5,460 bases of DNA from Gammaproteobacteria bacterium (lineage in GTDB: Bacteria; Pseudomonadota; Gammaproteobacteria; JAJDOJ01). The notes under the pieces are model-generated. The model was not told where the DNA came from. It saw only the letters and a list, made by a program, of their open reading frames with translations, and did no database searches. Position numbers and translations under genes: made by a program. Positions within the stretch are counted from its first letter, which is position 1. Each line of letters begins with the position of its first letter. The stretch covers positions 1 through 5,460 of the forward strand of contig JALVEU010000027.1 in the NCBI GenBank assembly GCA_027030565.1, written 5' to 3'. Below, piece after piece: positions 1 through 5,460 of this stretch.

Positions 1-513
<513 letters not shown>

Positions 514-550
514 GTCTCGCTCGGTGATCTGTCCAACCAGGGTTGCCGTG

Positions 551-578
551 TCGGCGAGTATAGGGGAACCTCGGCGAG
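551..578. repeat. Two exact 8-base direct repeats in the divergent promoter region
   Basis: TCGGCGAG occurs at 551-558 and again at 571-578, exactly 20 bases apart. A weaker copy, TCGGTGAT, lies at 521-528, 30 bases before the first. All spacings are multiples of ten, so the copies would sit on one face of the helix. The first overlaps the -10 element of the minus-strand promoter and the second lies in its spacer, as expected of an operator, but 8-base repeats in GC-rich DNA can arise by chance. Confidence 0.3.
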
Positions 579-585
579 CGGTCAC
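557..585 (-). promoter_or_regulatory. Sigma70-like promoter for the aminotransferase gene
   Basis: Read on the minus strand, the -10 element is TATACT (plus coordinates 557-562, 5 of 6 matches to TATAAT). The -35 element is GTGACC (580-585, 4 of 6 matches to TTGACA). The spacer is exactly 17 bases. The predicted transcript would start near 550, leaving a leader of about 37 bases before the ATG at 513. This is an eye-scored match only. Confidence 0.55.
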
Positions 586-600
586 GAATACCTGCAAACA

Positions 601-608
601 GGGGAGGA
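601..608 (+). promoter_or_regulatory. Ribosome binding site that decides the start of the PNPOx-like gene
   Basis: GGGGAGGA is a near-perfect Shine-Dalgarno sequence. An in-frame ATG at 609 directly abuts it, which is too close for initiation. The next in-frame ATG, at 615, is 7 bases after the GGAGG core (603-607), the usual distance. The start is therefore placed at 615, giving a protein that begins MAKFYERIEP. Confidence 0.75.
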
Positions 609-614
609 ATGAAC

Positions 615-1154
615 ATGGCGAAGTTCTACGAACGCATCGAGCCCAGGCTGCAGGCGTTCATGGAACGGCAACACCTGTTTTTCGTGGCCACGGCGCCGTG
701 TGAAGGACGCATCAATCTCTCGCCCAAGGGGGGCGACACCTTTCGTGTGATGGACGAACACACCGTGGCATGGCTGGATTTCACGGGCAGTGGGGCCGAG
801 ACGGCTGCTCACTTGCGTGCGGACGGGCGCATGACGGTGATGTTTTGCAGCTTCGACGAAGAATCCAAGATTCTGCGCCTGTACGGGCGGGCGCGCAGCG
901 TGCGAGAGGGGGATCCCGAGTGGGCGCAGTGGCTGGAGCGCTTTCCGCGGATCCCGGGCACGCGGCAGATCGTGGTGCTCGCGGTGGACAGCCTGCAGAC
1001 GTCCTGCGGCTTCGGGGTGCCGCGCTACGCATACCTGGGCGAGCGGGGCCAGTATCTACGCTGGGTGGAGAAAAAGGGGGGCGAGGCCGGGCTGCGCGCT
1101 TATCGCGCGCAACGCAACAAGGAGAGTATCGACGGCCTGCCCACGGGCTTCTGA
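615..1154 (+). CDS. Pyridoxamine 5'-phosphate oxidase family protein (FMN-binding split barrel)
   Basis: A 179-residue cytoplasmic protein of the PNPOx-like flavin-binding split-barrel superfamily. No signal peptide or membrane segment is visible. Family hallmarks are the first barrel strand HLFFVATA (about residues 20-27), GRINLSPKG (31-39), WLDFTGSG (53-60), RLYGRARSV (88-96), QTSCGFGVP (128-136) and a C-terminal NKESIDGLP (168-176). The last two mark a widespread subfamily annotated only as 'pyridoxamine 5'-phosphate oxidase family' and not the biosynthetic enzyme PdxH. FMN- or F420-dependent reduction of a small molecule is plausible, but the substrate is unknown. The start at 615 is chosen over 609 from Shine-Dalgarno spacing. 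It is divergent from the PLP-dependent aminotransferase and convergent with the metal transporter gene. No convincing plus-strand promoter was found in the 101-base upstream gap. Confidence 0.85.
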   Translation: MAKFYERIEPRLQAFMERQHLFFVATAPCEGRINLSPKGGDTFRVMDEHTVAWLDFTGSGAETAAHLRADGRMTVMFCSFDEESKILRLYGRARSVREGDPEWAQWLERFPRIPGTRQIVVLAVDSLQTSCGFGVPRYAYLGERGQYLRWVEKKGGEAGLRAYRAQRNKESIDGLPTGF

Positions 1155-1176
1155 ACGCCGCGCCCGTCCACGGGGC

Positions 1177-2115
1177 TCAGCGCGAACGGGCCCGCCCCTT
1201 CAAGCGGCCAAGGCGTGATTCGGCCTCTACGAAGACACGTCTGATCTCCGGAAAGCGCTGACGGACCAGCCGTTCGAACTCGGCAATGCGTTCCTCCACC
1301 TCCGAGGCGGGGAGGTCGTCCCGAAAGTCCAGACTCACGTTGAGCAGCACGTAATCGGGCCCCATGTGCAGAGTCAGGACCTCATTGACGTCCTCGACCC
1401 CGCGCAGCTTTCGGGCCATGCGCCGGATCTGCTCGACCGTCTCGGCCCTGGCGCTCTCTCCGATGAGCAGTCCCTTGGTTTCGACGGCCAGCCAGATGGC
1501 CGTGATCCCCAAGATCAATCCGATGACGATCGAGGCGATGCCGTCGAAGACCGGCCGCTGCAACAGATGGGCCGCGGCGACCCCTCCCAGGGCCGTGAGC
1601 AGGCCGAACATGGCGGCGCTGTCCTCGAACAGGACGACGAAGAGCGTGGGGTCCTTGCCTCGGTGGACCGCCTCGAAATAGCCAAGTCTGCCCTTGTTCC
1701 TGCGGAACTCGTGCAGGGCCACGGCCCAGGAGAAGCCCTCGAACACGAGGGCCAGACCGAGAACCACATAGTTGACCACGGGTCGTTCCAGAGGCGTGGG
1801 ATGCAGGACGTGGTGAATCCCCTCATAGAGAGAGATGCCCGCCCCCAGAGCGAAGATCAACAAGGCGACCACGAAGCTCCAGAAGTAGACCTCCTTCCCA
1901 TAGCCGAAGGGGTGTTGCCGGTCGGCCGGCCGTCGGGCCCGGTGCATGCCATAGAGCAGGAGGATCTGATTGCCCGTGTCCACCAGGGAGTGAATACCCT
2001 CCGAGAACATGGCCGAGCTACCGGTGAGTACGGCCGCCGCGAACTTGGTGAGCGCCACGAGCAGGTTGCCGATCAGGGCGGCGAGAATGACGCGGGTGGA
2101 TGCGTGGGCGGACAT
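1177..2115 (-). CDS. Cation diffusion facilitator (CDF) family metal transporter
   Basis: A 312-residue inner-membrane exporter of divalent metal (Zn, Mn, Fe, Co or similar), normally a homodimeric proton antiporter. Hydrophobic segments lie near residues 8-30, 33-55, 78-98, 113-135, 157-182 and 190-212, as expected for the six-helix CDF fold. A cytoplasmic metal-sensing domain follows (about 222-300: VNEVLTLHMGPDYVLLNVSL, then RQRFPEIRRVFVEAES). TM2 carries HSLVD (H42, D46), the first half of the transport site, and HPFGYGK (68-74) is a strong signature. TM5 reads VLFEDSAAM: D165 aligns with the usual aspartate, but the partner histidine position is V161, with E164 adjacent. This EDSAA pattern recalls the ZnT9/SLC30A9-like branch. 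The ATG at 2115 has a GAGG Shine-Dalgarno (2124-2127) 8 bases upstream. It lies 63 bases after the GGDEF-EAL gene on the same strand, so is probably cotranscribed. The metal cannot be assigned. Confidence 0.93.
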   Translation of the reverse strand: MSAHASTRVILAALIGNLLVALTKFAAAVLTGSSAMFSEGIHSLVDTGNQILLLYGMHRARRPADRQHPFGYGKEVYFWSFVVALLIFALGAGISLYEGIHHVLHPTPLERPVVNYVVLGLALVFEGFSWAVALHEFRRNKGRLGYFEAVHRGKDPTLFVVLFEDSAAMFGLLTALGGVAAAHLLQRPVFDGIASIVIGLILGITAIWLAVETKGLLIGESARAETVEQIRRMARKLRGVEDVNEVLTLHMGPDYVLLNVSLDFRDDLPASEVEERIAEFERLVRQRFPEIRRVFVEAESRLGRLKGRARSR

Positions 2116-2129
2116 CGGGCGCGCCTCAG

Positions 2130-2153
2130 CCGGCTGGATGCGTCCGGCTGGAT
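2130..2153. repeat. 10-base direct repeat upstream of the CDF gene
   Basis: CCGGCTGGAT occurs at 2130-2139 and 2144-2153, separated by GCGT (period 14 bases). It lies in the 63-base gap between the stop of the GGDEF-EAL gene and the start of the CDF gene, just upstream of the latter's Shine-Dalgarno. It could be a regulator half-site pair or a local duplication; nothing else supports a function. Confidence 0.35.
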
Positions 2154-2178
2154 TGCGCTGGGGGCGAGATCGAGGGGC

Positions 2179-4779
2179 TCATGGACGCGCGCGGAAGGTT
2201 CGCGGGAGCAGGAACGAGACGCCGCCTGAAGCGTCCCCGGGCGCCCCGTTGCCGATCACCTGCTCGATGGGTGCCGGGGTGTGGATCAGGAACCCCTGGG
2301 CGTGGTCGACGCCGATCTCGCGCAACCCGATCAGGGTTTCCTCGGTTTCCACGAACTCGGCGATGGTGCGCACGTCTAGGGTCCGGGCGATCTCGGTCAC
2401 CGCCCTGACCATGGCTCCGCTGAGCGGCTCGTGGCACATGTCGCGTACGAAGCTGCCGTCGATCTTGAGCAAGTCCACCGGAAGACGCTTGAGGTAGGTG
2501 AACGAGGACAACCCGCTGCCGAAGTCGTCCAGGGCCACCTGACATCCAAGCTCGCGCACCGCGCGCAGGAATGCGCCGGCCTCCTTGAGGTTGCTGATGG
2601 CGGCCGTCTCGGTGATTTCGAAGCACAGTTGGGCGGGATCCACGGCGGCCACGTGCAGGCATCGGTGGATGTACTCCAGCAGATCGTCGCGGCCCAGCGA
2701 GGTGCCGGAGATGTTGATGGACAGAATGGGGCCTGCGGTACCCCCTTTGCGCCGGACGGCCTGCCGGCCGAGGTGATCAATGGTTGCCGCGATCACCCAC
2801 CGGTCCAGATCGGGCATCAAACCGTAGCGCTCGGCCGCCGGGATGAAGGCGCCCGGGGCGACCGGGTTGCCGTCCTCGTCGCGCATGCGCAGCAGTACTT
2901 CGTAGCGTTCCTGGGCGGCACCGGTGCCCAGGGGCTCGATGCGCTGGGCAAAGAGTACCAGCCGGCCCGTCTCCAGGGCCTGCTTGATCCGCGAGACCCA
3001 CTGCATCTCGTTGTGGCGCTGCTGCAGCTCGCGGTCGTCGGGCTCGTAGAAATGGATGCGGTTGCGTCCCTTCTCCTTGGCCAGCGAGCAGGCGAGATCG
3101 GCGGTGGCCAGCACGGTGGCCAGATCCGGGGTGTTGGTGGTGATCGGCGCAACGCCGATGCTGGCGCTGAGCTGGAAGACCTGGTCCTCCCAGACGAAGC
3201 GGAACTCGCCGATGACCTTGTGGATCGCCCGGGCGCGTTCCAGCGCACCGATGGCCTGGCAGTCATGGAGCAGGATGCCGAATTCGTCGCCCCCCAGCCG
3301 GGCCACCACGTCCGTCGTAGGCGTGGCCCGACCCAGTTCGGCACCGAGTTGGCGGAGGACCTCGTCTCCGGCCACATGGCCACAGGTGTCGTTGATGAGC
3401 TTGAACTGGTCCAGGTCCACGTAGAGCATCGCATGGCGAACCCGGCGGCGCTGCGCATCGCTCAACGTGGCCCCCAGCCTGCGCTCGAACTCCCGGCGGT
3501 TCAACAGGCCGGTGAGGCTATCGTGCCGGGCCTGGTAGCGCAGCTGCTCCTCGGCCATCTTGCGTGCGCTGATGTCGGTACAGATGGCCACGTAGCGTGG
3601 CGGCGAGCCCGAGGCGTCCACGAATGGGACGCAGGTGGCGTTGAGCCACAGCAGGCCGCCGTCGGCCCGTTTGTGGCAGATCTCTCCATGCCAGACGCGG
3701 CCGGCCCGGACGGTATCCCACATCTGGTCGAAAGTGGCCGTGTCGTCCCTGGGCCAGAAGGCATGGTAGCTGTGCCCGAGCAGTGCCTCACGCGGCAGGC
3801 CCACGCCGGCGCAGAACTTGTCGTTGGCGTAGGTGATGACGCCGTCTGGGTTCAGGACCACCACGATGGCGTGCTGATCCATGGCGAACTTCTGGAAGTG
3901 CATGTCGGCCAGTGCCGTCTGCAGGCGTGAAGAGGTCATGCGCAGGCGCACCAGTATCACCGTGAGATAGGCCAGCAGGGCCAGAGCCGCCGCGTAGAGC
4001 ATCCAGCGATAGTGCTCGATGGCGAGGATCAACATGTCCCGCTGCGTCGTAAAGGCCCGGTACAGACGGCCAAGCCGCTCGCCCAAGGGCACGCGTTCGA
4101 TCTCCATCACCAGTCCGTCCACCTCCGGCTTGAGCTTCATCACCGAGGTGGTGAGCGCCACGAAACGATCGAGGTCTGCGCTGAGCAGTGACTGCACCGA
4201 GTCTGCGGCCGTGCGCAGCTGCTCCAGGTGGCTGGCCAGCGACGGCGGGACCTGGCCGTTCTCGGCGAGTAGCTGGAGGGCCTCCTTGGTGGTCCGTTCC
4301 ACGATGGCCACCAGGTCGCGACGCAAGGGCCACTCCAGGACCGGATCGCGCTCAATGGCGTCCACCAGTTCCTGGGCGGCCTGGGGAAGGTAACGCAGGT
4401 TGAAACGCAACACGGCGTTTTTGCTCTTGAAGTCCTCCACCAGGGATCGCTTGTGTTGCACGAGCTGTGCGAGCGTCCAAGGTGCGTCTTCCTCTTGGAC
4501 TTCTGCCGGATTGCCCACTTGGGTGCGGTGCCGCTCGAAACGCTGCATCAGCTCACGTAGCCGGGCGCTCGCCTCCACGATGCCGTCGTAGTTCCAGCTC
4601 AGGCCGAGCCGGGTCTCCAGAACGCGGCGGGTGAGCAAGGCGTTGGTCTCCCTGAGCTCGATCAGGTCTGCGGAAATCGCCGCATAGCGCTCCACGGGGA
4701 CCCGACCGAGAAACAGCAGGAGGGTGAGCAGTGCCGCGATGAAGAAGCCCAATGCTGCATAGATCCAGCTGCGTTTCAT
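2179..4779 (-). CDS. Membrane sensor c-di-GMP protein: helical periplasmic domain, PAS, GGDEF, EAL
   Basis: An 866-residue inner-membrane protein predicted to make and/or degrade cyclic di-GMP. The order is: TM1 (about 5-25); an all-helical periplasmic region (about 26-257) with ETRLGLSWNYDGIVEA near 55-70; TM2 (about 259-278); PAS/PAC (about 293-407); GGDEF (about 412-580); EAL (about 595-840). The cyclase domain looks intact: D455 in YVDLDQFK, N463, D472 and RLGGDEF (494-500). The inhibitory I-site RxxD is lost (P487-T-T-D490). The phosphodiesterase signature is EVL (E627) instead of EAL. The other expected catalytic or metal positions are present: N689, E721, D751-D752 in DDFGSG, K772, E808, E811 and QGF (828-830), so hydrolysis is likely. 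The helical domain resembles what I recall as the DAHL ligand-binding domain, but this needs a profile search. Its ATG overlaps the peroxidase-like gene's stop and lacks a Shine-Dalgarno, so translation is probably coupled. The net enzymatic direction cannot be told from sequence. Confidence 0.95.
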   Translation of the reverse strand: MKRSWIYAALGFFIAALLTLLLFLGRVPVERYAAISADLIELRETNALLTRRVLETRLGLSWNYDGIVEASARLRELMQRFERHRTQVGNPAEVQEEDAPWTLAQLVQHKRSLVEDFKSKNAVLRFNLRYLPQAAQELVDAIERDPVLEWPLRRDLVAIVERTTKEALQLLAENGQVPPSLASHLEQLRTAADSVQSLLSADLDRFVALTTSVMKLKPEVDGLVMEIERVPLGERLGRLYRAFTTQRDMLILAIEHYRWMLYAAALALLAYLTVILVRLRMTSSRLQTALADMHFQKFAMDQHAIVVVLNPDGVITYANDKFCAGVGLPREALLGHSYHAFWPRDDTATFDQMWDTVRAGRVWHGEICHKRADGGLLWLNATCVPFVDASGSPPRYVAICTDISARKMAEEQLRYQARHDSLTGLLNRREFERRLGATLSDAQRRRVRHAMLYVDLDQFKLINDTCGHVAGDEVLRQLGAELGRATPTTDVVARLGGDEFGILLHDCQAIGALERARAIHKVIGEFRFVWEDQVFQLSASIGVAPITTNTPDLATVLATADLACSLAKEKGRNRIHFYEPDDRELQQRHNEMQWVSRIKQALETGRLVLFAQRIEPLGTGAAQERYEVLLRMRDEDGNPVAPGAFIPAAERYGLMPDLDRWVIAATIDHLGRQAVRRKGGTAGPILSINISGTSLGRDDLLEYIHRCLHVAAVDPAQLCFEITETAAISNLKEAGAFLRAVRELGCQVALDDFGSGLSSFTYLKRLPVDLLKIDGSFVRDMCHEPLSGAMVRAVTEIARTLDVRTIAEFVETEETLIGLREIGVDHAQGFLIHTPAPIEQVIGNGAPGDASGGVSFLLPRTFRARP
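4776..4779 (-). promoter_or_regulatory. ATGA stop-start overlap coupling peroxidase-like gene to the c-di-GMP gene
   Basis: On the minus strand, ATG (4779-4777) overlaps TGA (4778-4776). The bases just upstream of this ATG (GGCCACCAGCC) contain no Shine-Dalgarno-like run. Translation of the c-di-GMP protein therefore probably depends on ribosomes finishing the peroxidase-like gene, which would keep the two products in proportion. Confidence 0.8.
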
Positions 4780-5460
4780 GGCTGGTGGCCGACGCGTGAC
4801 CCGGTGAGGCTGTCGAGGAATGCCACCAGGCAGCGCAGTTCCTCCTCCGCAAGGGCGCGCCCCAGCTGCAGGTCTGTGACGCGTGCCACGACCTCTTCCA
4901 ATGTGGCAGCCGACCCATCGTGCAGATAAGGGGCAGTGAGTGCCACGTTACGCAGGCTTGGGACGCGGAATACGCGCCGGTCGGCTTCGCGGCCAGTGAG
5001 CCGGTACCGTCCGAGCTCGGAAGGGAGCAAGGCGTTGCGTCCCGGAGATGGCTCACTGAAAAGGCCCAGACGTGCGACCAGGTTGCCCCCCACATTGGCG
5101 CCCTGGTGACAAGAGATGCAGCCATAGCGCTGGAACAGCGCCAACCCACAGCGGGCTTCCTTGCTCAGTGCGCCGCGCTCTCCCCGTAGATAGCGGTCGA
5201 ACGGCGCGTCGGGCGTGATCAGCGTGCGTTCGAAGGCAACGAGGGCATCACGCAGATTGGCAGCCGTGACACCCTCGGGATACACCTGTGCAAAGCCGGC
5301 GGCGAAGTTCCCGTCGTCGCGCAACCGCGTCACGATCTCCGCCCAGTCGCCGTCCATGCAACGTGGATCTTCCACTACCGCCTGTAGCTGGTTTTCGAGC
5401 GTCTCGTGCTGCGCCAACCAGCCGAATGCGAAGTTGAACTGGACATTGAGCAGGGTGGGT
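4776..5460 (-). CDS. Di-heme cytochrome c peroxidase/MauG-family protein, C-terminal part, with altered key residues
   Basis: Periplasmic c-type haem protein of the bacterial cytochrome c peroxidase/MauG family. The open frame continues past the right edge (first full codon 5457-5459); 227 codons remain, so the signal peptide and N-terminal haem motif are outside. A TTG at 5415-5417 is internal and not a start, because PTLLNVQFNF upstream matches the family. Visible features are W14 and Q24, aligning with Trp94 and Gln104 of the Pseudomonas enzyme; FERTLITPDAPFDRY (76-90); the C-terminal haem motif C114-I-S-C117-H118 (5106-5120) followed by QGANVGGN; and VPSLRNVALTAPYLHDG (166-182). Two key positions differ. 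The glutamate of the usual NPxEM motif is cysteine (DPRCM, C34). The distal methionine of the C-terminal haem, about 75 residues after the haem histidine, is V194 (RVTDLQLG). Classical peroxidase activity is therefore doubtful, and a sensor or atypical redox role is possible. Confidence 0.9.
   Translation of the reverse strand, partial: PTLLNVQFNFAFGWLAQHETLENQLQAVVEDPRCMDGDWAEIVTRLRDDGNFAAGFAQVYPEGVTAANLRDALVAFERTLITPDAPFDRYLRGERGALSKEARCGLALFQRYGCISCHQGANVGGNLVARLGLFSEPSPGRNALLPSELGRYRLTGREADRRVFRVPSLRNVALTAPYLHDGSAATLEEVVARVTDLQLGRALAEEELRCLVAFLDSLTGSRVGHQP

Noticed and set aside
543..564. Plus-strand promoter TTGCCG with TATAGG
   Set aside because: The spacer is only 10 bases, too short for a sigma70 promoter. 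The same bases are better explained as the minus-strand TATACT element.
609..614. ATG at 609 as the start of the PNPOx-like gene
   Set aside because: It directly abuts the Shine-Dalgarno; the ATG at 615 has normal spacing.
615..1154. Assignment as PdxH, linked to the divergent PLP enzyme through vitamin B6 supply
   Set aside because: The motifs (GRINLSPKG, SCGFGVP, SIDGLP) belong to a different PNPOx-like subfamily, so the B6 link is likely coincidence of family names.
1162..1191. Possible bidirectional terminator between the convergent genes
   Set aside because: GCCCGT (1162-1167) and ACGGGC (1186-1191) can pair, but the stem is only 6 bases, the loop is long, there is no T-run on either side, and the right arm lies in coding sequence.
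1366..2229. A 287-codon plus-strand open frame
   Set aside because: It is antisense to the CDF transporter gene, is rich in low-complexity Gln/Glu/Gly/Arg, and has no recognisable domain.
2431..3930. A 499-codon open frame on the plus strand
   Set aside because: It lies wholly antisense to the clearly homologous PAS-GGDEF-EAL gene. Long antisense frames are common in GC-rich codon usage, and its translation resembles no known family.
4776..5417. Start of the peroxidase-like protein at TTG 5417
   Set aside because: The frame stays open to the window edge, and the residues upstream (PTLLNVQFNFAFGW) match the conserved family segment. The TTG codes for an internal leucine.

Overview
The window is GC-rich, gene-dense bacterial DNA. 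The gene set (a di-heme cytochrome c peroxidase-like protein, a membrane PAS-GGDEF-EAL protein, a cation diffusion facilitator) and the base composition suggest a Proteobacterium, most likely a gammaproteobacterium. This is inferred from gene content only; there is no rRNA or other marker here. No tRNA, rRNA, insertion sequence, CRISPR array or phage gene was seen, and no stretch above 300 bases lacks a gene.

Layout from left to right. (1) Bases 1-513, minus strand: the N-terminal 171 codons of a class V, PLP-dependent aminotransferase of the alanine/serine-glyoxylate type, running off the left edge. It has a good sigma70-like promoter in the 101-base divergent gap. (2) Bases 615-1154, plus strand: a 179-residue PNPOx-like (FMN split-barrel) protein with a strong Shine-Dalgarno. 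(3) From 1177 to the right edge, three minus-strand genes form a probable operon, transcribed right to left. First is a di-heme peroxidase/MauG-family protein (5' end outside the window). It overlaps by ATGA an 866-residue membrane protein with an all-helical periplasmic sensor region, PAS, GGDEF and EAL domains. After 63 bases comes a 312-residue CDF metal transporter, which converges on the PNPOx-like gene with 22 bases between stops.

The most interesting part is the operon. The peroxidase-like protein keeps the second haem motif (CISCH) and the active-site Trp and Gln. It appears to have lost two family-defining residues: the catalytic Glu (now Cys) and the distal Met ligand of the C-terminal haem (now Val). 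It is translationally coupled to a c-di-GMP protein that has a periplasmic sensor region. A reasonable hypothesis is that the haem protein acts as, or feeds, a periplasmic redox, peroxide or ligand sensor that controls c-di-GMP, with metal transport as a possible output or accessory. This is inference; the sequence shows only linkage, coupling and residue changes.
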